64,000 nucleotides of DNA, from the NCBI GenBank assembly GCA_030156535.1, contig JASGMJ010000011.1, positions 62,001 to 126,000 of the forward strand. Reading direction: 5' to 3'. A model generated the notes under the pieces. It was not told the origin of the DNA and ran no database searches. It was given only the letters and a program-made list of their open reading frames with translations. The DNA is from Candidatus Sumerlaeota bacterium. Lineage in GTDB: Bacteria > Sumerlaeota > Sumerlaeia > SLMS01 > JAHLLQ01. A program made the position numbers and the translations under genes. Of the stretch, positions 37,567 through 46,857 are shown piece by piece. How positions within the stretch are numbered: the stretch's first letter is position 1; every line of letters begins with the position of its first letter.

Positions 37567-39438
37567 ATGACCCAGGAAAGCCTTCAGACCCCCGCTCCCG
37601 AGACACACGAGTTCCGCGCGGAAATCCGCCAGTTGCTCGACATCGTCATTCACTCGCTCTACACCCACCGCGAGATTTTCGTCCGCGAGCTTGTTTCCAA
37701 CGCCGCCGACGCCCTTGAGAAGTTCCGGCATGAAGCCCTCGTAAATCCAGAGATCCCAGAGCGCGACCGCGAGCTGCACATTGCCATCAGCACTGACGAG
37801 GAGGCCAAGTCCCTCACGATTGCCGACAACGGCATTGGCATGACCCGCGACGATCTTGCCGAGAATCTGGGCACCATTGCCCACTCGGGAACGAAGAAGT
37901 TTCTCGCCCAGGCCGCCGAGGCAGGCAAAGGCGACGTCAACCTGATCGGGCAGTTTGGTGTGGGCTTTTACAGCGCCTTCATGGTGGCGAAGAAGGTGAC
38001 AGTGGAAACCCGGTCGTATCATTCCGACTCACAGGGATGGCGATGGGAGTCCGACGGCACGGGGAGCTACTCCATCGCTCCGGCTCCCGATGCGCCACGC
38101 GGCACGCGCATCACCCTCGAACTCAAGGAAGACGCCGAGGAGTTCGCCAAGGATTCCGAGATCAAGTCGATCATCCAGCGGTTCTCGAACTTCGTGGCTT
38201 TCCCGATCAACGTCGCCGGCGAGAAGGTGAACACCGTCCAGGCCATCTGGGCCCGCAGCAAGAATGGCGTCTCGGACGAAGAATACACCGAGTTCTACAA
38301 GTTCGTCGCCAACGCGCACGACGAGCCGCACTACCACCTGCACTTCACGGCCGACGCGCCGCTGGCCATCAACTCGCTGCTGTTCATTCCCAAGGACAAC
38401 GTCGAACGCATGGGCTTTGGCCGCACGCGCCCCGGCGTCGATCTCTACTGCCGCAAGGTGCTCATCATGAAGCACCCCGAGGAGCTGCTCCCCGAGTGGA
38501 TGCGCTTCGTGCGCGGCGTGATCGACAGCGAGGACCTGCCCCTCAACATCTCGCGCGAGACGTTGCAGGACAACCGCCTCGTGCGCAAACTCTCCAGCGT
38601 CATCACGGGCAAGCTGCTCAGCTTCCTCGATGATCAGGCGAAGGCCGATCCCAAAAAATACAACGAGTTCTACAAGGTTCATGCTTCCTTCCTGAAGGAA
38701 GGCGCCGTTCAGGACTTCGCCCACCGCGATAAACTCGCGAAGCTCCTCCGCTTCGAATCCTCGAACACCGAGCCGGGCCAGACGATTTCCCTGTCCGAGT
38801 ACGTCGCCCGCATGGCTGACGAACAGAAGGACATCTACTACATCAACGGCTCCTCGCGTCAGGCCATCGAAGCGGGTCCGTACCTCGAAGCCTTCAAGGC
38901 GCGCGGCATCGAAGTGCTCTTCACCTTCGAGCCCATCGATGACTTCGTGATGACGAACCTGATGACCTTCGAGGAGAAGCGCCTCGTCTCCGCCGACCAG
39001 GGCGATCTTGATCTCCCCGGCGAGGAAAAGACTGGCGAGGGCGAGCCTCTCACCTCCGAGGAAGTCGAAGCGCTCTGCAAGTGGGTCAAGGAAACGCTCG
39101 GCGACCGCGTGCAGGAAGTGAAGGCTTCCAAGCGCCTGGTCGAGAGCCCGGCCGTTGCCACGACGGCCGCCGGAATGACCAGCGCCATGCAGCGCCTGAT
39201 GATGTCGATGAACAAGGAAGGCAGCTCGATGTCCTTCACGACGCTCGAATTGAACCCGCATCATCCGCTCGTGCATCGCCTGAACGAGCTGCGCAAGGAC
39301 GAGGGTGCCAGCGAACTCGCCGGTGAACTGACCGGGCAGCTCTATGACAACGCCCTGCTCGCGGCGGGCCTGCTCCTCGACCCCCGCAACATGGTGGAGC
39401 GGATGAACCGCCTGCTGGCAAAGGCAGCGGGTCTCTAA
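37567..39438 (+). CDS. htpG: Molecular chaperone HtpG (Hsp90)
   Basis: ETHEFRAEIRQLLDIVIHSLYTHREIFVRELVSNAADALEKFRHEAL; GQFGVGFYSAFMVA; DLPLNISRETLQ. Confidence 0.99.
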   Translation: MTQESLQTPAPETHEFRAEIRQLLDIVIHSLYTHREIFVRELVSNAADALEKFRHEALVNPEIPERDRELHIAISTDEEAKSLTIADNGIGMTRDDLAENLGTIAHSGTKKFLAQAAEAGKGDVNLIGQFGVGFYSAFMVAKKVTVETRSYHSDSQGWRWESDGTGSYSIAPAPDAPRGTRITLELKEDAEEFAKDSEIKSIIQRFSNFVAFPINVAGEKVNTVQAIWARSKNGVSDEEYTEFYKFVANAHDEPHYHLHFTADAPLAINSLLFIPKDNVERMGFGRTRPGVDLYCRKVLIMKHPEELLPEWMRFVRGVIDSEDLPLNISRETLQDNRLVRKLSSVITGKLLSFLDDQAKADPKKYNEFYKVHASFLKEGAVQDFAHRDKLAKLLRFESSNTEPGQTISLSEYVARMADEQKDIYYINGSSRQAIEAGPYLEAFKARGIEVLFTFEPIDDFVMTNLMTFEEKRLVSADQGDLDLPGEEKTGEGEPLTSEEVEALCKWVKETLGDRVQEVKASKRLVESPAVATTAAGMTSAMQRLMMSMNKEGSSMSFTTLELNPHHPLVHRLNELRKDEGASELAGELTGQLYDNALLAAGLLLDPRNMVERMNRLLAKAAGL

Positions 39439-39457
39439 TCCGAAGCGGTGCTTCAAA

Positions 39458-39495
39458 CGAAAAACGGGCGGCCTTCACGGGCCGCCCGTTTTTCG
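39458..39495. terminator. Bidirectional rho-independent terminator between htpG and trpB
   Basis: Perfect 16-bp stem CGAAAAACGGGCGGCC-TTCACG-GGCCGCCCGTTTTTCG with A/T-rich flanks both sides. Confidence 0.93.
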
Positions 39496-39547
39496 TTTTG
39501 TGAGTCACTTCGTTGCACCATTCTCCCGCTGCGCAGGAAGCCAAGAC

Positions 39548-40762
39548 CTACTCTTCGAACTGAATGTGCTTCTGCAGGCTGAAGACGTCCTTGTCGCCAC
39601 GTCCGCTGAAGCAGACGAGGAGGATCGCGTCGTCCTTCACTTCCGGGGCCATGCGGATGACCTGCGCGATCGCGTGTGCCGTTTCCAGCGCCGGAATGAT
39701 GCCCTCGGTTTCCGACATCTGCCGGAGGGCTTGCAGCGCCAGTTCGTCCGTCACGGGAAGGTAGTGCGCGCGCCCGGAATCCGCGTAGAAACTGTGCTCC
39801 GGCCCCGTGCCCGGATAGTCGAGCCCGGCGCTGATCGAATGCGCGGGGGTGATCTGGCCGTCGTTCGTTTGCAGCACGTAACTCATCGAGCCCTGGAACA
39901 CGCCCACTTCGCCCGCCGTGATCGTTGCCGCGTGCAGGCCCGTTGCCATGCCGCTTCCCTCGGCCTCCACGCCCCAGAACTCCACGTCCGCATCCTCGTA
40001 GAAGGGATGGAACAGGCCGATCGAGTTCGAGCCTCCGCCCACACACGCCACCAGGTGATCGGGCAGACGTCCCTCGGCCTTCAGGATCTGTTCGCGTGCC
40101 TCGCGGCCGATGACGGACTGGAAGTCGCGCACCATCATCGGGAAAGGATGCGGACCGACGACCGAGCCGATGATGTAGTGCGTGTCGTCGCAGTTGGCCA
40201 GCCAGTCGCGCAGCGCCTCGTTTGTCGCGTCCTTCAGCGTGCAGCTCCCGCTCGTGACTTTGCGCACCTCGGCGCCGAGCAGCCGCATGCGGAACACGTT
40301 GAGCTGCTGGCGCTCCATGTCTTCCGCGCCCATGTAAACAATGCACCCGAGGCCGAGGAGTGCGCAGGCCGTGGCCGTGGCCACGCCGTGCTGGCCCGCT
40401 CCGGTCTCCGCGATGATGCGCTTCTTGCCGAGGCGCCGCGCGAGCAGTGCCTGCCCCAGCGTATTGTTGATCTTGTGCGCACCCGTGTGCAGCAGATCCT
40501 CGCGCTTGAGCCACACCTGAAAGCGTCCGCCGAGGGATTCCTCGAAGCGGCGCGCGCGCCACAGCGGCGTCGGCCGGCCGGCGTAATCGCTCAGCAGAAA
40601 GTCCAGCTCGCGATGGAAGGCGGGGTCGGCGCTGACCTTCTTGTACTCGGCTTCGAGATCGACGAGCGTCTGCATCAACGTTTCGGGGACGAAGCGCCCG
40701 CCGTAGCACCCATAGCGTCCCGTCGCGTCAGGGCGGGGGAGTGTGGCATCAACCGTTGGCAT
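39548..40762 (-). CDS. trpB: Tryptophan synthase beta chain
   Basis: [64 protein letters not shown]. Confidence 0.98.
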   Translation of the reverse strand: MPTVDATLPRPDATGRYGCYGGRFVPETLMQTLVDLEAEYKKVSADPAFHRELDFLLSDYAGRPTPLWRARRFEESLGGRFQVWLKREDLLHTGAHKINNTLGQALLARRLGKKRIIAETGAGQHGVATATACALLGLGCIVYMGAEDMERQQLNVFRMRLLGAEVRKVTSGSCTLKDATNEALRDWLANCDDTHYIIGSVVGPHPFPMMVRDFQSVIGREAREQILKAEGRLPDHLVACVGGGSNSIGLFHPFYEDADVEFWGVEAEGSGMATGLHAATITAGEVGVFQGSMSYVLQTNDGQITPAHSISAGLDYPGTGPEHSFYADSGRAHYLPVTDELALQALRQMSETEGIIPALETAHAIAQVIRMAPEVKDDAILLVCFSGRGDKDVFSLQKHIQFEE

Positions 40763-40886
40763 GGAGGGGTCCTTTCCTCGCTTGTTCCCGGCGGCCGTGC
40801 GGTGAAGACTCGGTGCGCCGGAAGGGCGAAACGGTTTCGCACACCGGCCCGTGCTGTCAACTCGGACACAGGACGAAAGCCCTCTT

Positions 40887-41666
40887 ATGATCCAGGAAAT
40901 CCGCCTCCCCGTCTCCGCAGCGGACGCCACCCCCTCGCATCTGCTCCTCCGCCTTGCCGAGCCGGCCACGCGCCGCGCGCCGGACCTGTGCCTCGTTTTC
41001 CTTCACGGCTTCGCCTCCGTACAGGAAGGGACCAAGGCCCGGACGTTCCGCGAAAACGCGCTCTCCGACGGGCTCAGCCTCTGCACCTTCGACTTCCAGG
41101 GGCACGGCGAATCCGGCGGCACGATGCGCGATCTCACGATCACGCGCAACCTGGCGGACATCGACGCCGTTCTCGATTTTCTGCGTGGACGCGGCTACCG
41201 CCGTTTCGTTCTCATCGGCTCCTCAATGGGAGGCTACACGGGTCTGTGGTATGCGGCGCGCCATCCGGACGCGATTGCCGCAGGCTGCCACATCGCTCCC
41301 GGCTTCGACATGGCAAAGGGGTTTCTTCTATGGCTCGGTGCGGAGGAAGCCGCACGCTGGGAGCGCGAAGGCGTGCATTGCTTCACGAGCGAGGAGTTCA
41401 GCGTCGAACTCGGGTGGCAGTGGATCGAAGACCTGCGCACCTACGACGACGAATGGTTGCTGGAGAACTACGCGACGCCGACGCTGCTCTTTCACGGGCG
41501 CCGTGACGACACGATTCCCTGGCGGGCGACAGCGAAGTTTGCCATGCATTGCCGCAGCGGCTGCGTTGACGCGCACCTGTTCGGCGACGGTGATCATCGC
41601 CTCACCGATCAATGCGACGAAATCTGGCGCCTGATCCTTGAATTCCTGAAGGCAAAGGGCATTTAG
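40887..41666 (+). CDS. Alpha/beta hydrolase
   Basis: [55 protein letters not shown]. Confidence 0.92.
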   Translation: MIQEIRLPVSAADATPSHLLLRLAEPATRRAPDLCLVFLHGFASVQEGTKARTFRENALSDGLSLCTFDFQGHGESGGTMRDLTITRNLADIDAVLDFLRGRGYRRFVLIGSSMGGYTGLWYAARHPDAIAAGCHIAPGFDMAKGFLLWLGAEEAARWEREGVHCFTSEEFSVELGWQWIEDLRTYDDEWLLENYATPTLLFHGRRDDTIPWRATAKFAMHCRSGCVDAHLFGDGDHRLTDQCDEIWRLILEFLKAKGI

Positions 41667-42406
41667 ACCGCGATCCCCTGCGCTCGCAGTTCCTCTTCGG
41701 CCTGCCCTGCCCAACCTCGATTTGCAAGGGGACTCGCCGGGCTGGGATGCAGAATCCGCCCGATTCGCATGGCGGGAAAGCGCTCGGCACATACGCTCTG
41801 CAACCGCATCTCCGCGAAGGCGCCGACACCGACGCAAAATTGGGGACGGAGATATTCGATGGCCGTGGCAAGATGCACGTCACAGGCTGCTTCAAGTGGC
41901 GCGCGTTCCGCCTTTGACAACTTGTCCGGCGTCAGATTCGCCACTGCCTTTTCGCTACTGGCCGCGAGAAACAGAAGCGGGCAGTAGTTCAGCACGAAGA
42001 AGCGCTGGAAGAAGGCCTCGGGCGTTCCAAAGCGTTCCCGCGCCCAGCCCCACAGGCGCGCTCCACTGACCTCGCTGCGCGGCGAATCGAAGCCCAGCAC
42101 GGGGCGGGCCGGGTGCTCGCCAGAGGGGCGCCGCACGGGCGCCTCCACGCCGAGCCAGTCGCGCGCGGCGGCCACTTCCCCAAACGGCACGCCCGTTTGC
42201 GCCATGCCCCACGGGCCCGGATTCATCCCCACGAACAGAACTTCCTTCGGCGCATTCGCGTACTTTTTGCAATAGAGTCCGTAGGGCTTTAGCGCGTAGA
42301 CGAACGGATTGTAGACATGCGTGACGGGCGCGCTGAACGTCATGCGTTCAAGCGTCCTGGAGAGCCGCCCTGCCGCTGCAAGCAGCGGGTGCTCAGCGCG
42401 TGCCAT
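41663..42406 (-). CDS. SMUG1-like single-strand-selective uracil-DNA glycosylase
   Basis: VLFVGMNPGPWGMAQTGVPFGEV...VLNYCPLLFL...LHPSPASPLANRGW motifs. Confidence 0.88.
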   Translation of the reverse strand: MARAEHPLLAAAGRLSRTLERMTFSAPVTHVYNPFVYALKPYGLYCKKYANAPKEVLFVGMNPGPWGMAQTGVPFGEVAAARDWLGVEAPVRRPSGEHPARPVLGFDSPRSEVSGARLWGWARERFGTPEAFFQRFFVLNYCPLLFLAASSEKAVANLTPDKLSKAERAPLEAACDVHLATAIEYLRPQFCVGVGAFAEMRLQSVCAERFPAMRIGRILHPSPASPLANRGWAGQAEEELRAQGIAV

Positions 42407-43220
42407 AGCGCTTCTGGAAAGCGTCGTAGGTGATCTTGCTGACCTTGGCGATCCCCTTCGTTCCTTCGTTTTCGCAGTTGTAGATCGTGTCCTTCAGCCT
42501 GCGCGTGAAGACGGAAATCACATACCGCCCCGCGGGTGAAGTAACGATTCCCGCGTCGTTGCGGGCACCGGTGATGGAGCCCGTCTTGTGGGCGATGGAG
42601 AACACGGGGCCCTCCTTGTCCCATGGCAGAAGGCGGGGGAGTGCCGTGTCGAGACGCTGGCAGGAAAGAATGCGTTCCATCTCCTTGTCGTAACGGGCGC
42701 CGAGCATCTTGCGCCGGGCAATCCGTGCGAGCAGGTCGCCCGTTTCCTGCGGCGTCGTGTCGGCAAGAGTGATGGTGGAGCAGATCGCCGGATCGCACGT
42801 GAGCTTGCGGTTGAGCACGGTCTTCTCATAGCCCCACGAGCGGATGCTCTCGTTGATCGCCTCGACGCCGAGCGCATCAATCACCATGTTCGTCGCCGTG
42901 TTGTCCGACACGATAATCATCAGCATGCACAGGTCGCGCAGGCGCATCTCGACGCCGGGCTTGAGAAAACGCAGCACGCCCGAGCCCTCAACGATGTCCT
43001 TGCGGCGCAGGCGCACCTTGCGGTCGAGGCTGAAGCGCTTGTTGTTCTTTGCGCGTTCGAACAACGCCACCATGATCTGCGTCTTGATGACGCTTGCCGT
43101 GGGGAAAATCTGGTTCTGGCGCAGTCCCCATGTCTCGCCTGTGTCGAGCCATTCGACCCAGATTCCGTACTTGCCGTTTAGCTTCTTGTCGAGTTCGTGG
43201 AACTTCTTCTCAAGGTTCAT
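42393..43220 (-). CDS. Serine hydrolase with class A beta-lactamase-like fold
   Basis: SVIK (SxxK), SDN in MIIVSDNTATNMVID, KTG in AHKTGSITGARND; no evident signal peptide. Confidence 0.85.
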   Translation of the reverse strand: MNLEKKFHELDKKLNGKYGIWVEWLDTGETWGLRQNQIFPTASVIKTQIMVALFERAKNNKRFSLDRKVRLRRKDIVEGSGVLRFLKPGVEMRLRDLCMLMIIVSDNTATNMVIDALGVEAINESIRSWGYEKTVLNRKLTCDPAICSTITLADTTPQETGDLLARIARRKMLGARYDKEMERILSCQRLDTALPRLLPWDKEGPVFSIAHKTGSITGARNDAGIVTSPAGRYVISVFTRRLKDTIYNCENEGTKGIAKVSKITYDAFQKRYGTR

Positions 43221-43246
43221 GGGAGGAGCCTGAAGCGGGGATTGTG

Positions 43247-44923
43247 TTACGAATCGGTGGCGTTGGGGGATTCCCTGAGGCGCGCGGCATCAATGACCTG
43301 CAACACCGTGGCGTGGTGGTCCAGCAAATCCAGCAGGCGCATGGGCGATTCGGGGCCACCGGTGCGCAGAAGCGGGGACAGGGCGCCGGTGGCGCGCTCC
43401 TGCGGGGAGCCACCGGGCCAGATTCCGGCCGCGATGCGGTCGGCCTGCGCGGTGATGTCGCCGTGGCGGCGCTCCAGGAAAGCGTCGGTGCGTTGCGCCA
43501 GCGTACTGCTTCCCTTCTCGAAACCCTGGTGCAGTTTCTCGGCGGCGGAGCGCAGGCCCGTGTCTCCCGTTGCCTCGGTGATGGTCGCTTCGAGTTGGCG
43601 GATGGCCTCGGCGGCGCGCGCGATGTCGGCCTGGATGCGTTCGCGCAGGCCGGAGGAATCGGCGCGCCGGGCAGCGTCGCGGCGGAGTTGATCCGGGCCG
43701 CCTGCCAGACATTCATCGAGTCCGATGCCCACCTTCTCCAGAAGTCTGGCGATGCGTGTCTCCAGCAGCAGGGCGCGCGGGCGCGGCAGGACCGCGGGGC
43801 GGAAGACTTCGAACGCCTCGTACAGCGGGCCGATCTGCGCGTGATAAATCAGCTCGGCGGGTCCGCCGATGTAGGCAACATTGGGGAGCACGGCGTCCTG
43901 CACGAGGGGACGCAGCGCCGCGTTGGGGCTGAAGACGCCCGGCGAATCGGCGAGCAAACCGGCAAGCTCCTCACGCGTGAACGTGCGCACGGTCTCGCCC
44001 GTCGAGGGATGCCGCGCGGCGAGGCGCTCGTTCTCCCAGACGACTTTGAGGCGCACGCCATCGAGACGCAGGAAGAAGTTCGCCTCGTCGCCGTTGCGAT
44101 GCAGAACACCGCTCTCCGCGCCAAGATCGCGCAGGCGGGCACCCGCATCGATGAGGGCGCGCGACGTGGCCGTGCCATGCTCGATCTCGCGTTGCATGAT
44201 CGGAGCCGCGCGGCGGCGGAGCCATTCCAGCCGGGGCACCACGGGAACGAGTCCCGCCCCGCCAAGCCAGCGCAGCAGCAGGCGCACGAATTGCGCCTCC
44301 CACCCCAGGGAATTCGGCGCGCGAAGCTCTTCGAGGGCACTTGTCAATTCGTCGACAAATTCACCGGGGGGAACGGAGGCCCGGAAATCGGCGATAAAGG
44401 CGTCGATCTGTTCGGGCGAGAGGCGGCGTTCCGCGACGGGAGCGCCCTCCAGTCCTGCCTCGTCCCGGCCCGTCCATCGCCGGAGCTCGCCCGCGCCATC
44501 GAGCCAGGCGTGCGTGGCGACTTCCTCGAAATCGTGATCGTCCGATGCCACCCAGAAGACCGGAACGACCTCCGTCCCCAATTTTTCCTTCAGTTCCCGG
44601 GCCCACAGAATCGCGCCCGCCGCCTTGTAGAGCGTATACATCGGCCCGCCGAACAGACCGGCCTGCTGCCCCGTGACGACGGTCAGCGTTCCGCTTCGGC
44701 CGAGGCGCGCGGCGTTCTCGAGCACCGCCGGGGGAGCCGCGTGCGCCTCCAGCCACGCGCTCCACTCCTCGACTTCTTCCGTGCGCAGCGGAGCCGGCGC
44801 GTGCTCGCTCCGGCGGCTGGCGTGTCCGGCAACGCCCTGGAGGGTGCACGGATACCAGGAGGCGGCTTCCGCATCCCCCCCTGCGTAGCGTTCGATCCAT
44901 TCAAGCGTGAAATTGGAAGACAA
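43247..44923 (-). CDS. bshC: Bacillithiol biosynthesis cysteine-adding enzyme BshC
   Basis: VVTGQQAGLFGGPMYTLYKAAGAI...VPVFWVASDDHDFEEV...PNVAYIGGPAELIYHAQIGPLYEAFEV. Confidence 0.93.
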   Translation of the reverse strand: MSSNFTLEWIERYAGGDAEAASWYPCTLQGVAGHASRRSEHAPAPLRTEEVEEWSAWLEAHAAPPAVLENAARLGRSGTLTVVTGQQAGLFGGPMYTLYKAAGAILWARELKEKLGTEVVPVFWVASDDHDFEEVATHAWLDGAGELRRWTGRDEAGLEGAPVAERRLSPEQIDAFIADFRASVPPGEFVDELTSALEELRAPNSLGWEAQFVRLLLRWLGGAGLVPVVPRLEWLRRRAAPIMQREIEHGTATSRALIDAGARLRDLGAESGVLHRNGDEANFFLRLDGVRLKVVWENERLAARHPSTGETVRTFTREELAGLLADSPGVFSPNAALRPLVQDAVLPNVAYIGGPAELIYHAQIGPLYEAFEVFRPAVLPRPRALLLETRIARLLEKVGIGLDECLAGGPDQLRRDAARRADSSGLRERIQADIARAAEAIRQLEATITEATGDTGLRSAAEKLHQGFEKGSSTLAQRTDAFLERRHGDITAQADRIAAGIWPGGSPQERATGALSPLLRTGGPESPMRLLDLLDHHATVLQVIDAARLRESPNATDS

Positions 44924-44953
44924 ACGTTTGTCCTTGTGTGGGCGTTGTTGCGC

Positions 44954-46747
44954 TTACTCGTCGATGGGGTCGGGCTCGGGAGCTTCGAGCAGTTGCACGC
45001 CCTCGATGCCGCCGCGAACGATCATCGGCTCTGTTCCGTGTTCGCGGTCGCTGCTGACGGCTTGCAGGATGAACGTCCCTTCGGGAACCCGCTCGAACCG
45101 GAAGCGTCCGCCTGCTTCGATCTTCGCCTCCGGATGATAGACCTCTGTTCCGTTCCAGTCTCTCAGGTAAACCGTTCCGTCGATGAAGGGCGTTCCATCT
45201 GCGCGGAGCGCTTCGCCGCTGATTTCCTGCGGCTCGGCGAGCGTGAGGTTTGCAATCATTGTGCCCGTAATCGCGGGCGTGCGAACCGTGATCTGCCCCG
45301 GGGCAACGGCGAGCGTTGACGGCTCGATCTCCTCCCGCAGCTCCCATTCGCCGTGCAGCCCCTGACCCCGGCGCACCATCATGGTCATCTTGAACTTGCC
45401 GGTTTGTTGCATCCCCGGAATTTCGAGAGTTCCCTCAATGGTGCCCGTTTCCTCCGTGAACGTTCCCGTGTAACGAACCTCGCCGGGAAAGCCACCAGGG
45501 CCTTCATCACGGCGCGTCATTGTGATGGCGTCCGCGTTGCGCCGAATGTCGAAGGTACTGCTGAAGCCCTTGGGCCACAGCTCCACGAACCCGGTCAGCT
45601 CGTTGGGGTCGTTGCGCTTTGGCTGGGTGATCAGGTCGGCGATGCCCCACGATCCTTCCATGGCGGGGGGAAGCACGGTGAACGTGATTTCCTCGCTCGT
45701 GGGAAAGGGCCCCAGTTTCCAGTTCCCCTCGGCGTCGGCCACCGAGCGCGGGCTTCCCGCGTGATGCGTCCGCCCGGCCGTGACTTCCGCACCGGCCGCC
45801 GCCGTTCCCGACGGCAGAGCGACCTTCCCCTTGATGAAAACGCCCGAGTCGATGACGACGCGAACTTCCTGCTTTTCGCGTTCGTCTTCCGTGAATTCGT
45901 GAATCGTGGGCAGATAGCCGGGTGCCATCACTTCGATGAAGACGTCGCTCAGGTCCTCCGGGACTCCCTTGAAAACGAAGCGTCCGTCCTTGTCCGCCGA
46001 TTGGCGCTGGTAAGAGCCGGGTGCCTGCAGCATCACGACGGCGAAGGGCACCGGCGCGTCGCTCCAGTCCACCACGTTGCCGCTCAGAAGGCGCGCACTT
46101 TCGAGCATCACCTCGATTCCCTCGACCACCTGGGGCGTGTTGGTCCGTACGGGCAGAAAGAAATCCGCGTAGCCTTCCTTGCGAAAGCGCACTTCGGCAA
46201 AGGGCGGAAGGCCGAAGACTTCCCAGTTCCCTTCGCTGTCGGACTCCTGGGTGCGAATGCCCGTTCCCGTGATGGAAACGCCGCCGAGCGGGTTGCCCTC
46301 CTCGTCGGTCACGGTGCCTTGGGCCACCGTTCCCGGGGTGACATCGAGGTCGATCGTCAGCGGCAGTTCCGCCCGCCGCGCCGTGACAATCCGCAATGTT
46401 TCGATGAAGCGGCGCGAGACCGTGTTGAACTGGAGTCCGTACTCCGGCAGATCGTGGGCGCGCAGGTCGAACGTGAAGTGCCCTTCCGTGTCGGTCTTCG
46501 TTTCGAGGAACGCCACTTGGCGGCGGATGCGCATGTCGCTCAGTTCCAGCAGGACCCTGACGCCCTCTGCGGGGCCGCCGGGCCCGCGCACGGTGCCTTC
46601 CACGCGCAGGGGATTGCCGTCGTCGGGCAGTCCTTCATTCTCCACGATTGGCACCGTCTGGGCGGCCAGAAGCAGGGGCAGCATCGCACACAGCGTCATC
46701 GCCCACAGGCGTGCGAACTCGAACATGATGCCGCGTTTTCCCCTCAT
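44954..46747 (-). CDS. Secreted carboxypeptidase-regulatory-like (CarboxypepD_reg) multi-domain protein
   Basis: Repeated G.V.D..G.P..G..V...T....T..G.F...L modules; signal-peptide-like N-terminus (start 46747 or 46726). Confidence 0.75.
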   Translation of the reverse strand: MRGKRGIMFEFARLWAMTLCAMLPLLLAAQTVPIVENEGLPDDGNPLRVEGTVRGPGGPAEGVRVLLELSDMRIRRQVAFLETKTDTEGHFTFDLRAHDLPEYGLQFNTVSRRFIETLRIVTARRAELPLTIDLDVTPGTVAQGTVTDEEGNPLGGVSITGTGIRTQESDSEGNWEVFGLPPFAEVRFRKEGYADFFLPVRTNTPQVVEGIEVMLESARLLSGNVVDWSDAPVPFAVVMLQAPGSYQRQSADKDGRFVFKGVPEDLSDVFIEVMAPGYLPTIHEFTEDEREKQEVRVVIDSGVFIKGKVALPSGTAAAGAEVTAGRTHHAGSPRSVADAEGNWKLGPFPTSEEITFTVLPPAMEGSWGIADLITQPKRNDPNELTGFVELWPKGFSSTFDIRRNADAITMTRRDEGPGGFPGEVRYTGTFTEETGTIEGTLEIPGMQQTGKFKMTMMVRRGQGLHGEWELREEIEPSTLAVAPGQITVRTPAITGTMIANLTLAEPQEISGEALRADGTPFIDGTVYLRDWNGTEVYHPEAKIEAGGRFRFERVPEGTFILQAVSSDREHGTEPMIVRGGIEGVQLLEAPEPDPIDE

Positions 46748-46857
46748 CGCGGTTGCCTTCTCCGGGGGCTCGCCCCTAGCTCGGGGCCAGCCTCGCTCCA
46801 ATCATGCGGGGTGCCCCGCCCTGAGCAACCGGAAACCATAAGGACCCTCACCCGACG

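Noticed and set aside
40763-40886. T-box or trp attenuator upstream of trpB
   Set aside because: No T-box sequence, Trp-rich leader peptide or terminator/antiterminator pair seen.
42393-43220. Antibiotic-resistance beta-lactamase call
   Set aside because: Class A Glu166 ExxLN motif and signal peptide not found; resistance role unsupported.
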